DNA of 64,000 bases from Tillus elongatus (GCA_964006375.1 OZ023264.1:14146225-14210224), one strand, 5' to 3'. Counted from the first letter of the stretch, positions 11,033-22,415 are shown. The notes: generated from the sequence alone by a model not told the origin. Made by a program: numbers and translations.

Positions 11033-12404
11033 AGGCTTTTTTGATGATAACTATGTACTATAATTAGAGTTTTTATTAATATAATATGATTAAATAAAAT
11101 TGGCTTTTTAGATCAGAATTCTGAAAATTGCCGTGGCAGTCAACGTGTTAATCAATGTGTAAAAAAATAAATAAAAATAAAACAAAAGTAAAAATAATTA
11201 TAATTAGTTTATTAATGAGATATTTCATAACATATTATAACATATTTACAAATAAACTAGACTAAAAAAAAGGTACACCTACTTAAATTAAATAAAAACA
11301 CCTCAAAATTATTTAACTTTGTTAAACGCCCAAACATGAAAATACACAACCAGTTCAATTCTTTGTTAAATCTTGATTTTATGGGTGAAACTGTATAAAA
11401 AAAAATACAGGTCATAAACAATAAAAGCTTAATACAATTATATCTAGATATATATTTCTCCAATTGGCCAAATTCAGTATAAAATCAAAACAACAAAAAA
11501 TCAGAAATGACTTCCTCTCTATTCTCAATAAAAGATCAGTTTTTCTACAAACTTCCCAAGATGGCAGCAATTTCTGCTGTGAAATGTCGATGGAAAACAA
11601 ATACTGCAATCGGGAGTTAAAACCCAGATGCTAGTGTTATCGTCAGAAAAATAATCTAAAATAAGACTATGAAGTTATTTATTTTTTACTAAGACTGAAA
11701 CGCACAATATTAAGCTCCACTCAAAGCATTTTTAAAGAAATGCACCAGAAATTACTTCATGACCTTTGGTCTCGATTAGAACTTAAAAAGATTATAAGTA
11801 ATACATAAAAAAATAATACAAAATAGACTAAAACAAATTGTTTATAAAGATCAATCATTAAACATTATTATAATTTCAATTCATCACAAATATTTTTCAA
11901 AAATGTATCACAAAAATAATTTTTTCATTGATAAACCATGTGAGATATAGTACAAGAATAATATTCTTAATGTTTTTTTTTTGTTTTCTTTTCAATGCAC
12001 ATTCACTCTACGTAACTCTCAATGCCTTATCTTAATACAGTTAAAAGCTATCACTTACCTAATTTCTAATTATCAAAGGGCATCAAAATTATTATATTGC
12101 ACAAAAAAAAAAAACGAATGACAAACTAAATCAAACATGTGTTACAAATGGTGACAAAAATAAACCATCCAAAAATATTAACATCATGTCAAATTCAAAG
12201 TAACCAATAATTATTTTCTCATCTTCATAAGTTCATATAGGTTAGGGTTTGGGAAGATGATTATGACCACACTATTGACCTGATTCAGATCCAATTGAAA
12301 TTTGTCGTGAGATATCCATCTCGGACAATCACTAAGTAAATACGCTCGGCAGCATGGATTCTTAAGTGGAAGATCAGTTTGTACTAATTTGTTCATATAC
12401 CAGC
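11033..12404. other. AT-rich unassigned stretch
   Basis: No gene or repeat family was recognised. Small frames on the minus strand (11257-11609) lack recognisable domains. Confidence 0.5.
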
Positions 12405-13660
12405 AGTATATCATTGAAGCTTTTGAGAACTCTCTTCAGGTTGACTCTGTTTATTCCGATTTCTCCAAGGCGTCTGATAGGATTAACCACAAGTTATTGA
12501 TTGCCAGGATCTTTGCCTTGGGTTTCCATGGCATTATGTTGAGAGCTTTTTGACGTGTCGTCAATATGTGAAGATTAGTAATAATGTTTCTAATCCTGTT
12601 GCGGTAACATCTGGTGTACCTCAGGGGTCACATTGTGACCCGCTGCTTTTTAACCTTTTTATAAATGACATCTCATAGGTTTTACTGAATTGTGAATTTT
12701 TACTTTTTGCGGATGATCTCAAGCTATTCTTGACGGAGAACTCTCCAGACGAGGCAGCCCTAATTCAGGGGGATATTAATCGATTGCCTGCCTGGTCTGC
12801 CTCTAACCACCTTTATTTGAATTTGGAAAAGTGTGTGACTGTCACGTTCTCCAGGTTTTGTCAGATTCCGTTATTTGATTATGATATTGATGGCGTTCCT
12901 TTGAGAAAAGTAGAGAAAGATTGTGATTTGGGGGTTACCTTTGAAGCGAAGTTGACGTTCATTGGACACTGTGAGTCTGTTGTTTCTAGAAGTCTGAGAA
13001 TGCTTGGATTTGTGTGTCGGACGGCTAGGGAATTTTCTGTGGTGGCCATTAGGGCTCTTTATTGTGCTTTAGTCAGACCAATTTTGGAGTGTGCTTCCAT
13101 CATATGGTAGCCATACTATGCCGTTCATATTGAGTCTCTTGAACGTGTGCAGAGAAAGTTCCTTCGGTTTTGTTCATGGAGGCTGGGTTTTACCAGGGGA
13201 GGTCATGATTATGTGCAGCTCATGCATGAATTAAATTTAACATCATTGGAGTCTCGTAGATGGAATGCTGACATGTGCTTCTTACTTAAAGTTTTGAACT
13301 CTCATATTGCCTCTGGTATGATTATCTCAACGATAGGGTTCAGGATTCTAATTTATAGAACCCGATCTTGTGAACTGTTTAAGGTGTGTCATCACTCTAC
13401 AAATTATGGTATATCCAGTCCCCTGAATAGAATGTTGACTTTTGCTAATGGAAATGCCGAGTTGATGCTGTTTTTCGGTTGCTCGTTTTCTGCTTTCAAG
13501 CGGTCTCTTGCATCTGTTGCCCACACCTAGCATATACTTAGCATGTATTTTATTTGATTGTTGTGTATGTTATGTTTAATATTGTTTTGTAATGTGACCA
13601 GTAGTTGATTGTTTGTATAATTGGGGTTATCCCGTTTTTCTGAATAAATAAATAAATAAG
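12405..13660 (+). mobile_element. LINE-B copy 2, RT to 3' end
   Basis: The RT palm begins at VDSVYSDFSKASDRINHKLL (motif A). After frameshifts come TSGVPQGSHCDPLLFNLFIND (motif B) and LLFADDLKLF (catalytic motif C). 12730-13110 continues the thumb and connection region to RPILECASIIW followed by a stop, and 13147-13530 encodes the C-terminal domain (QRKFLRFCSWR). The tail taaataaataaataag ends at 13660, exactly where the Penelope palindrome begins. Confidence 0.88.
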
Positions 13661-14334
13661 TAATCTATCAGGAGACTACCCATAGGCGGCGGAGCAAGCT
13701 TCATACACTTTTTATTATTACTATATATTACAATACTGTAACTGTCTTGGTTGTATAACATTTTTTATTAATTTTAGATTCTCCTCATTAACATGTTGAT
13801 TATTGTCCCAAATATGTCGGGCAACGGAAGATCTACATATAGTACTGTATCTTAAGTGTGCCAAATGTTCTTTGAATCTACTTCCAATAGATCTTTTTGT
13901 TTGTCCCACGTATTTAAGATCTTCAAAACTTATATAATAAATTCCCGACATTTTGGCCGTACTATCGTTGTCTTTTGGGTTACATAGCATGTTTTAAAAA
14001 GTATTTTTTGTCAAAAATGTTAGTTGCAAATTGGCTTTTTTAAAATGCCATCTAGACCCCTCATGATTTGAGGTTCAAATGGTAAGAAAACACTGTTTTT
14101 TCTGCTTTCTCTCTTCTAAAAGTCGTTGATTCAGCTAACATTTTCTTTCTTTTCTGTTTGTTAATTAATTTCTCCACTAGGCGAAAATGTATTATATTCG
14201 GCCACATTCTTAACATATTTTAATTATTTGGTATATCTACTTTTACTTAAAGGAAAAATAATTAACCTGTTTACTAAACAATTCAGACTGGCCATTTTTC
14301 GTGCTTACATATGATGTGAGTCATTCGGAATGTA
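13661..14334 (-). mobile_element. Penelope-like element, left arm of palindrome
   Basis: This 5'-truncated copy reads from the centre (14334) outward to 13661 and contains the GIY-YIG frame at 13721-13990. It is the inverted, diverged counterpart of 14359-15067. The outer end, taatctatcaggagactacc, mirrors gtagtctgctgatagatta on the other side. Confidence 0.8.
13721..13990 (-). CDS. GIY-YIG endonuclease domain of a Penelope-like element
   Basis: This 89-codon frame reads MSGIYYISFED then LKYVGQTKRSIGSRFKEHL, so the GIY and YVG motifs, the conserved Arg of the catalytic helix (SRFKEH) and SSVARHIWDNNQHVNEENLK are all present. In Penelope-like elements this nuclease follows the RT and is thought to nick target DNA. 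The RT is missing here, so the frame is part of a truncated copy and probably not expressed. The frame begins at the first Met in a fragment with no upstream context, so the start is arbitrary. Confidence 0.75.
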   Translation of the reverse strand: MLCNPKDNDSTAKMSGIYYISFEDLKYVGQTKRSIGSRFKEHLAHLRYSTICRSSVARHIWDNNQHVNEENLKLIKNVIQPRQLQYCNI

Positions 14335-14358
14335 CCTTAAAACTACACCACTCTAAGC

Positions 14359-15067
14359 TACATTCTGAGTGACTCACATCATACGTATGCATGAAAAATG
14401 GCCAGTCTCAATTTTTTTAGTAAACAGGTTAATTAATTTTCCTTTAAGTAAAAGTAGATATACCAAAGAATAAAAGTATTTTAAGAACGTGGCCGGATAT
14501 AACGTATACATTTTTGCCTAGCGGAGAAATTAATTAATAAACAGAAAATGAAGAAAATGTTAGCAGAATCAACGATTTTTAGATGAGAGAAAGCGGAAAA
14601 AACAAATTTTGTTTGCTTACCATTTGAACCTGGAATCACGAGGGGTCTAGATAGCATTTAAAAAAAAGCCAATTTGCAACCAACATTTTTGACAAAAAAT
14701 ACTTTAAAAAAACTTGCTAGGTAACCCAAAAGACAAGGATAGTAGGGCCAAAATGTCGTGAATTCATTAAATAAGATGTAAAAAGTGTGATCTTAAATAC
14801 GTCAGACAAACAAAAAGATCTATTGGAATTATATTTAAAGAGCATTTTGCACAATTAAGATATGGTACTATAGATAGATCTTCCGTCGCCAGACATATTT
14901 TTGATAATAATCACCACCTTAATGAGAAGAAGCTAAAACTAATAAACAATGTGAGACAACCAGGACAGCTAAACGCCTTCGAAAGTATATATATTCCTAA
15001 CTATAGTAATAATAAGAAGTGCAGGAATCTCGCTCCGTTGCCTATGGGTAGTCTGCTGATAGATTAC
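14359..15067 (+). mobile_element. Penelope-like element, right arm of palindrome
   Basis: The plus-strand counterpart of 13661-14334. The nuclease region is recognisable as KYVRQTKRSIGIIFKEHFAQ, SSVARHIFDNNHHLNEKKLK and ESIYIPNYSNN...CRNLAPLPMGS. The GIY motif itself is lost (stops between 14755 and 14790). The loop between the arms is only about 24 nt (14335-14358). Confidence 0.78.
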
Positions 15068-15449
15068 TTTAGAAAATAAATACCGGCATAAGCATCTCCG
15101 ATATATAATAAAAGAATACAGATCTTTCCGTCAAACGGTATATGTTAATTTTTGGTGGCGTTGAACCTCCCTAAATCGTTAGTGACCAACTACCTGCAGA
15201 AGAATATAAATAGTTGTAGATATATTTAGAATTATTCATCCAATGATGACGCTAACTTGGTTAGTGAAACAATTGGCAGGTTTTTTTTAAGTGTGTTGTG
15301 GTGATTTGGGTTCTCCCAGTGTGCTTATCACAGGTTCCAATCTTCACCTAGTGGGCTCTCACACATTGAACAATTGACTTTTTGAGCACTCAAAACGTCG
15401 ATTTGATGAGTCACCCTTCGTATTATAGTCCTGACTTGGCAATGACTTT
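15068..15449 (+). mobile_element. Penelope-like 3' flank with hammerhead-like motif
   Basis: Continues outward from the right arm. At 15238-15290 it reads tgatgacgctaac, a 3-nt loop, gttagtgaaac, then aattggcaggttttttt. The same block recurs at 25757-25810. It looks like a stem II plus GAAAC of a hammerhead ribozyme with a damaged cleavage triplet (ggc for gtc). Confidence 0.4.
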
Positions 15450-15680
15450 TTTTTATTTCCGAACATCAAAAATAAATGGTGAGGTCAATGTTTTTCAAGG
15501 CAGGAGACACCTCAAACGGAGTGAATAAAGTGTTTCACAAATTGGTTCACACGGATGCAAAAATGTGCTGATCCTCATGGAGAATATTTTGAAAAACAAT
15601 ACAGCCATTTTCAATGATAAATATTTGTTTTAGCTCTCTAATCCCAAATATAAAAGGCAACCCTCGTATAGGTATGTTAA
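15450..15680 (+). pseudogene. possible mariner transposase C-terminal relic
   Basis: A broken frame resembling KxxxxWxxCxxxxGxYFEKQ occurs near 15536-15610 (HTDAKMC, PHGEYFEKQYSHFQ in mixed frames), followed by ctaatcccaaatataaaagg, which resembles a mariner terminal region. Only the very end would be present. Weak. Confidence 0.3.
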
Positions 15681-16195
15681 GACCATATTTTAAGGTTATG
15701 TTTAGATTGACAGTGTTATAATTTATTTGACAACTATGACTGTTCTATTTTGCCTTTTACATACTGTAACTTGTACAAAATTCGTTTACAAATGAATGAA
15801 ATTAAATATTAAATCCAGTTTGTCAAGAGTAAAAAATAAACGAAAACAGATTTTTTAAAATTATTTTGAAATATACAATAACAAAGAATAAATAAAGAAT
15901 TAAATATCATTATTAGCATATTATATTCGGAAAATACTGTCGATATTACCAAATGTCTACTTAAAAAGAATACATTTAATGTCTTGATAGATGCCCTTTG
16001 ACAAGACAACCATTAACACTTTTATATATCCAAAACGTAGCTAGATCCAAAACTATATTAACATTTCTTGAAATCGTGCAATAAACCTATTTTTAAACCT
16101 GAACACGAAGAGATATTTTTCTACACATGATGCTGCCAATATTAGTGAACACATAAAACATATATGAAAACCTGCTCATCTCTTGTTACTTAAAA
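15681..16195. other. AT-rich unassigned stretch
   Basis: I see no coding or repeat signal. Confidence 0.5.
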
Positions 16196-16944
16196 TTTTA
16201 CAAACCAAACAAGGTTGTCAAGCACCCAGTTTCAGTGATGGTATGGTCTGTCATAAATGATAAGGGGCTTGGTTGCCTTTATATTATCGAGGGTAGCATG
16301 CGTCAGGACCAGTATAAGAATGTTCTGGAGAATAAAGTAGACTCTAAAGATAAATAGATGGTTTGGAAATGGCCCCAAAGTGCTTATCCGAGATGGACCA
16401 CTTGCCATCCTGTGAAGTCCATCAAATTTCTAGAGGATAAGCAAAATTTCACCCATACAATGGCCTGGCAATTCGACAGATATAAACCTGATCAAAAATG
16501 TCTGGAAAAGGTTAAAAATGGAATTTGGGAATGAAAATATTACAACAAAGGCTGTGTCATTACCAGTATAAAAATGTTCTGGGGAAAAAGTTAACTCCAA
16601 AGATGAATGGATGGTTTGGAAATGGCCCCAAAGTGCTTATGCGAGATGGACCGCCTTGCCATCCTGTGAAGTCCATCAAATTTCTAGAGGATAAGCAAAA
16701 TTTCTCCCATACAATGGCCTGGCAATTCACCAGATATAAACCTGATCGAAAATATCTGGAAATGGTTAAAAAGGGAATTTGGGAACGAAAATATTACAAC
16801 AAAGGCCACGTTACAATGAAAAGGACCATTCACGATTCAAACCAAAATGAGCAATTGAAGCAACTGCCTAAAATTATAACCCAAGCCATGCCACGAAGAA
16901 CCGAGGCAGCGCTCGAAAACCAAAACCAAAATATTAGTGTTTAG
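16196..16944 (+). pseudogene. Tc1-like transposase relic with internal tandem duplication
   Basis: The Tc1 DDE region is recognisable: SMRQDQYKNVLE, MNGWFGNGPKVLMRDGPPCH (the DGAPCH motif with the second catalytic Asp), KPDRKYLEMVKKGIWE (the NPIENIWxxxK segment with the Glu changed) and NQNEQLKQLPK then AMPRRTEAALE (C-terminus). A segment of about 254 bp from 16308 is repeated directly from 16562, so the DGPPCH-to-KxxIW part occurs twice. The second copy is open (16525-16944); the first has stops. The relic is inactive. Confidence 0.82.
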
Positions 16945-17440
16945 TTGCTTTTCTTCTTGTAATTTACATTGTAGTCTGTCTTACAAACGCCAACATTTCC
17001 CAGCCTGACATAGATCCAAGGTGTCACAGCGTGTCAAAATTTGGTAATACATTGGCTCATTAGCCTTGGAAAAAAGAAAAGTGGATTTTATGTCAATTAG
17101 TTTTCTTATAACTGACGCTTGTTCATCACAATGTCAAAAGTTATCAAAATTGAGTATAGAGCTTCTTCCACCTCAAAGGATCAAAGATGATGTAAGAGCA
17201 GGAGGGACGGTGGACATGGTTACAGATAACAAATCGGCCTTGTTGAGGTATTAAGCGATCGCCGCTTGAAAGTGAAAGGATTATCAAAAATGTTTCAATA
17301 ACAATCGATACAAGTCAAGGAATAGCAGCAAATAATTCGATAATATTCAAGAACACATCCCTTACATTCCGGAAAACTTCAGGGAATTTTACTAAACCCT
17401 GCCGCAAGACGATAATAATAATAATTAACTAATATAAAAT
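16945..17440. other. unassigned stretch
   Basis: Contains the flank of the Tc1 relic and a short frame (17066-17254) without recognisable domains. Confidence 0.4.
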
Positions 17441-17444
17441 TCAA

Positions 17445-18590
17445 ATCTTCCCTGTGCGATCTTATCTGGAGCATAGGTGTCAGTCAGTGCGGTGTGCTGG
17501 AGTGACATCGGGGAAGGGTAAGATTTCTGCAGGTGTACTGCAGGGGTCCGTCCCGGACCCATTTTGTTCCTGATATATATAAACGATCTGCCAAAGTGTA
17601 GCAGTTCTAGCGAGTTCATGCTGTTCGCCGATGATATAACGATATCTGTCACCGCTGATAGCCTTGAGGGTTCCTGGTGGGGGTGGGGGGGGAGGGTGCT
17701 CGGTGGCGGCTCAGGGTGAGGCCGAGCAATGGTTTGCAGCAAATGAACTGCTGCTTAACAGAGAAAAGACAAATAGAATGGTGTTCTCTATGAGGCAACT
17801 TGACGAGACAAGGGCACTGTTGGAAAGCACAAAATTTCTGGGTGTTGTCATTGACTCAAGGCTTCTGTGGGATAAACATGTTGACTCAGTGGCTGGTAAA
17901 CTCTCGAGGGGCCTGTTTTTGCTTCGGGGCCTGCTTGGCAGTGTTTTGGTTCCTGTTCTAAGGATAGAGTATTTCGCTGCTTTTCACTCGCATCTTTCAT
18001 ATGCTATCTTGGTTTGGGGTCATGCTGCTGGTGCTAGGCGTTTCTTTGGGCTCCAGCATAAGGCTATACGTGTGGTGTAGGTTACAGGGATGATTGTAGA
18101 GCGCTCTTCGGACACATGAATATACTTACATTACCAGCACTCTATATCTTGGAAAATTTGATGTACATCAAGGAGAATGTGGGTGAATACCAGAGTCACT
18201 GGGATATCCATACCTATGGTACAAGACAAAGGGAGAACATTGTGCCCATCTATTGGCGACTGGAGAGATGTTGGAGTGGCACTGGCTACTGGGCAATTAA
18301 GTTATACAATAAAATACCTGCTTATATTAGAGACTTGCCGTTGCCGAAGTTTAGGAACAGAGTGTTGAGAAATTCCTTCTATTCAGTGGTAGAGTTCTCG
18401 AGGTTCGAGTTTTAGAATTTAGAAGTGAAGTTTTCCAGGGTTTCTGGATGATGTTATGTTTAGCCTTTTAAATGATTTTATGTGTGCAGCTTTTTTTTTA
18501 GGTGATTTTATCTGTATTGTCTGTGACCTGTGCATATTGCTGTGTGTAATCCTGACACTAATAAATTATTATTATTATTATAATATATAG
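17445..18590 (+). mobile_element. LINE-C, RT second half to att-repeat tail
   Basis: The RT reads GVLQGSVPDPF (motif B, degenerate) and LFADDITIS (motif C) across frameshifts. 17664-18080 then gives EQWFAANELLLNREKTNRMVF, TKFLGVVIDSRLLWDKHVDS and FHSHLSYAILVWGHA. 18116-18415 gives the C-terminal domain (TLPALYILENLMYIKEN, TYGTRQREN, KLYNKIPAYIRDLP). The element ends in aataaattattattattatt. Typical of jockey/CR1-like LINEs. 5'-truncated and frameshifted. Confidence 0.85.
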
Positions 18591-18599
18591 TAGCAAAGA

Positions 18600-18965
18600 T
18601 TCTGACGGAATTGGACCTACGCCAGAGGAAAGAAGACTTTCAAAATCAACCCAGTCTGTTGTATGTCTAGTGAAGCCTCTCTATGGAACAAATCGGAATG
18701 TAAACACCGATAACTGGTTCTCTTCAATAGAACTTGTTGAAGTCTTATTGACGAATAAACTCACTTTCATTGGAACCCTGTAAAGAAATAAGAAGGAAAT
18801 TCCACCCCAATTTCTACCCAGTAAAGCAAGAGAGGGCGGATCGGCATTATATGGATTCCGCGAAGAATCTACTCTTGCGCACAAAAAAAAAATAGGGCCA
18901 CGATTTTGATCTCCTCTATGCATGACAAAGTTTGTACTGACCGGAAATCATAGCATACTACAATT
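18600..18965 (+). pseudogene. piggyBac transposase fragment (core to C-terminal half)
   Basis: The plus frame reads VVCLVKPLYGTNRNVNTDNW, FSSIELVEVLLTNKLTFIGT, then after a stop RNKKEIPPQFLPSKAREGGS and LYGFREESTLAHKKK. This corresponds to the piggyBac segment around the third catalytic Asp (usually V-x-x-DNWFTS) and the NKREIP motif. A further shifted piece reads PEIIAYYNSN. It is not adjacent to the N-terminal relic at 7746-9532 and is likely a different insertion. Confidence 0.78.
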
Positions 18966-20204
18966 CTAATTGTCACGAAGTAACTAATCCTTGAGGGATT
19001 ATCTAGCTTGATTAAGAAACAATTGCAGCCGCGTAATAAACTGCAATTACCATTTGCAATGGCTGAAATATTCGCATAGTTTTCAGTAGAATAATACGCA
19101 GAACTCGACACGTTGAAAGGAAGAATTAAGAGGAGGGGGGACACTAGATTAAATAACTGTTATGATACAAACAATATTTATTACAGAGATAACAAAAGAT
19201 GAGCAGAAATTCATATTTCATGTGTCGCTTCTACAGATTGGTAACTGTTTGGGAGACAGGTTCTTTTTTTATGTACATAGCAAGCAAACTGATCGTCCAT
19301 GTTATATTTACATCTCTGTCAATAACGATCACATAGCTCTCGATGTCTCTATTGATAAAAAAATATCATCACGCCTTTACAACATCTTCATCTTACCGCA
19401 ATTACCACAAAATATCGATTTTTGACTTTGAAAGTGAACAGTATGGAACAGAGAAAAATAACCCTTAACCATAGAGTAAACATTCTTGACATCTAACTCA
19501 TATAGTGCAGTTGTGGTTGCTTTAGTTTCATAAAACTGGTTCAAACTAAACACAGGCGTTGAGGCTTTTCTTCTAGTTTCGCTTGTGCTTCTTTTGCTGT
19601 TACACTATTGTTACCTAATATTAGAAGGCGAAACTGATTGTGAAGAAGATAAAAAGTTGTTATGAACCAAGCAGAAAGCCTCTACATTTGTAAATAAAGC
19701 AGTGTTGAAGAAAAAGGTAAGTAAAAATAGACTCATGACATTTTTGCTTTTAGTACATTGAATTTGGTCTGTTTTTTAGTTATTTAATCACATTGCTAAA
19801 ACTTTTTAAAAGGGTCTTGAATTATTAAATTAGATAAAACAAAGATATATTTGACTTTTAGACAGATATAAAATTTGAACTTATTAAAAAAAAAGAGTGA
19901 AATACATAGAAATTAACTAAAATAAATGTGTTTTCAAATCAAGTAATATAAAATTATAAAATCATCCTAATATAAGAAAGAATTTTGATTAATAATTTCA
20001 TGAATGCAGACAATAAAAAGCTGCAAGTTAGCATACAAAATTAACTCAATTGACTTATGTATATTTTTAAAATAAATTTCTTGATATTACTTCCCCAAAA
20101 CAGTTCCATAGAAAATACAGAGGAGGTATTTCCTGGCTCCACAATAGCTTTTTATCTTCAAAAAAAAAAAAAAAACTAAACAGCTCACTTTCTGGATGGG
20201 ACCA
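18966..20204. other. AT-rich unassigned stretch
   Basis: No recognisable domain. A plus frame at 19162-19425 has no family signature that I know. Confidence 0.45.
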
Positions 20205-20365
20205 ACGAATCTGTTTAATTAAATAAATGTTAACCACTTAACAGTCCACTTTCTAAACGGCGCCTAACGTACGTATTTAAAAGAAGATCCGCGTTGTACG
20301 CTTGAAAAATTACCTGGTGGCGCCCAACGTAAGACATCGGTCTGAGTCTCGCGTTGGGCGCCAAT
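20205..20365. repeat. GC-rich hairpin block with repeated gcgccYaacgt
   Basis: Within very AT-rich DNA, tggcgcccaacg (near 20317) and its exact complement cgttgggcgcca (near 20352) form a 12-bp stem with a loop of about 22 nt. A third diverged copy, ggcgcctaacgtacg, is at about 20260, and ttaaccacttaacagtccac precedes it. It could be the end of a TTAA-targeting element. Confidence 0.4.
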
Positions 20366-21287
20366 TAAATGTCTTACAATGTTTTTATATTATATATTAA
20401 CTTTTTTTGGGTTTCACCAATTTTATGACATTAACAAATATAGGTTTAAAAAAATGCTGCTTAATGTAGTAGATCAGCTGATGATCACTGGTCAGGTACC
20501 AGCTCACAAAGTCGTAATAAGTTTATCATTTCTTGACTTAACCTGGTTGTTACCCTGTTTCTTAGGTGAATTGAATGCTGCATTGATAACTACATTATCT
20601 TTACAAAAATCAACCAGAGCAATATGTCTTCTCATTAAACATAATTTATATAATCATTGGCAATTTAATTAAACATATGAACATTAAAACAATATTTTAG
20701 TCACGTAATCATCACTATTTCGAATCTTAGTATCTATTATCTGATAAATATGTTAAATGAGAAAAACGAGTCCCCTTGTATATTCTATTTAGGTAAAACA
20801 TTGATCGGTGATGCTTGATAACTATTTACAATTATTTTTGCATAATTTAAATAGTTAAAACTAGAATCGCAGGACTAGTTCATATCGGATCTTCTCGAAA
20901 TCTCCATGACATCCATCTTCAAAGTCAAATATCCATACTTACACATCTCGTATCGTTGACAGAACCTAACCGCAATGATCTAGAACACATTAGAGAGAAA
21001 GAGAGAGTGAATGAAAGAGAGATGTTATGGCAGTCTGATCATCCTGTCGTCAACATCATCATCAGCAAACATCAATCCGTAGCGATGGCGTGTGACGGAC
21101 TGCTGGCGTGGTGACGTCGTCGGCGTTGGTAACAGCGACGGAACGGCTGTCGAAAGACGCAGAGGAGTCTACGACGCTTGCTGGGTCCATGATGATGTGG
21201 CATCAACGAGCGATACGACGAAAGATGACGATGATGGGGGCGGCGAGCTAGTGCGGTGAATGAGGGGCGGTTAGTGGGGGGAGTAGG
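20366..21287 (-). other. downstream of RanBPM stop; possible 3' UTR
   Basis: Directly downstream of the RanBPM stop, the sequence from about 21280 to 20990 is GC-richer with CAT/CGT-rich runs and looks transcribed rather than repetitive. No canonical AATAAA was found close to the stop on the minus strand; an ATTAAA lies near 20665. The UTR end is therefore not defined. Confidence 0.3.
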
Positions 21288-21430
21288 TCACTGTAGGTCT
21301 CCCCCCAGAAGGTCAGTCGGGGAGGCGAAGGCACAGGAGCCGAACCCGGTACTCGACATCAGGCGCAGCAGCTCCTCAGCGTGCGCCAACGTCACCTCCA
21401 GGGGAGGCTTCCTTGGCTTATTGTTTGATT
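21288..21430 (-). CDS. RanBPM: RanBPM last coding exon (C-terminus)
   Basis: Acceptor ag at 21431-21432 (ccttccag on the minus strand). The exon encodes ESNNKPRKPPLEVTLAHAEE, LLRLMSSTGFGSCAFASPTD and LLGGDLQ, with a TGA at 21288-21290. It completes the C-terminal CRA-type region; the PPLE...LRLM...GxGSCxFA signature is the conserved end of RANBP9/RANBP10. The first codon is split: G from the previous exon plus AA. Its 143 nt keep the frame with the upstream exons. Confidence 0.92.
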
Positions 21431-21674
21431 CTGGAAGGATAGAGAAAGAGCAAATTAAAATCAACCCAACCAAGCAACTTATAATCCTCTGACTGCTATT
21501 TTGATAAAGACGCCAAAACCTTCAGCTAGCTGTATATGAATGAATGGATATAATACAGTTCCAAAACTTCATTATCTTCGATAGCCAGAAAATAAGTAAG
21601 ATGAAGACGTCTTTAAAAATAAGCAATGAAATTCGTGGACAATATTAAATAGTTCTCCATAAATTCTTGTCATT

Positions 21675-21945
21675 CTATTATTTTCCATTTATTTTGTGTC
21701 CAAACCATCTAAGCACTCAGCTTTCATACTTATTTTCAATACAGTTTTCTATATTACATTTGCTCAGACGCAGAACCCATTCATGTCTGTCTTTTCTTGA
21801 TTAACTCGTCACCCATCTCAGGTAGTCCATTCTAACAGCAATCAATTTTCTTACATGTTTTGCCTGACACACCCAACTTTCAAACCCATATACAACAGTC
21901 GCTACTAGCACGCGTTATATACAGCCACCTTGGCCTCTTTAGATA
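21675..21945 (-). mobile_element. RTE-like LINE C-terminal relic in last intron
   Basis: Minus-strand pieces VVYGFESWV, KHVRKLIAVRMDYLR and VLRWFGHKINGK match the post-RT C-terminal domain (YGSE-W...RxLRxxG...RWFGH) of RTE-like LINEs. Stops are frequent. It lies in the 674-bp intron between the last two exons. Confidence 0.6.
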
Positions 21946-22104
21946 TAATTCAGGTCACTGGTGCCGTGACCAGGATGGTGGTTTTGTATTGCTTTTGAAC
22001 AGTTTACGTCTCTAATAGCACAGAAAACACTACTACATTTTAAAACTTCTTTCTTACATAATAAAGAAAATTAAAACAACTAATAAAGCATATCTTCCAC
22101 TTAC

Positions 22105-22216
22105 CTAAAATTGCTGAATTAAGGGAAGCACATACAGATTCTCGTTGAGATGGTTCCAGTTGCCATCCTACAGGACTGGACCATGGATTTGAATAAGCTA
22201 ACAGACTAAATGCGTC
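22105..22216 (-). CDS. RanBPM: RanBPM exon (CRA, penultimate)
   Basis: Acceptor ttgtag precedes 22216 and donor gtaagt follows 22105 (minus strand). It encodes [20 protein letters not shown] then [17 protein letters not shown], a near-canonical RANBP9/10 segment ([12 protein letters not shown]...SALNSAILE). The last base starts a split codon finished at 21430. Only 53 bp separate it from the next upstream exon, a very short intron. Confidence 0.95.
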
Positions 22217-22269
22217 CTACAATAAAACCAGATTAGTTCTGAAAGTTTTTGAGCAATGGGAAAAATCAC

Positions 22270-22415
22270 CTCTAGCATCTTCTGGTTGGCTTCGCTGGAC
22301 ATTTTATCAACGGCTAACCTTTGACTCATAGTATATAACTCCCTACCGAATTCTAATATTCTTTCTACTTGTGGTTTTGTACATGCTTTTTTACTGACTG
22401 GCACCATGTCGACAT
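22270..22415 (-). CDS. RanBPM: RanBPM exon (CRA, first part)
   Basis: Acceptor tttttcag before 22415 and donor gtgatt after 22270 on the minus strand. It encodes DVDMVPVSKKACTKPQVERI, LEFGRELYTMSQRLAVDKMS and SEANQKMLE. The ERILxFGRELxxMS motif is diagnostic of the RANBP9/10 C-terminal CRA domain, which mediates protein contacts. The donor falls exactly between MLE and DAFS, a phase-0 junction. Confidence 0.94.

Noticed and set aside
17066..17254. A 62-codon frame after the Tc1 relic
   Set aside because: No recognisable domain, and the length is compatible with chance.
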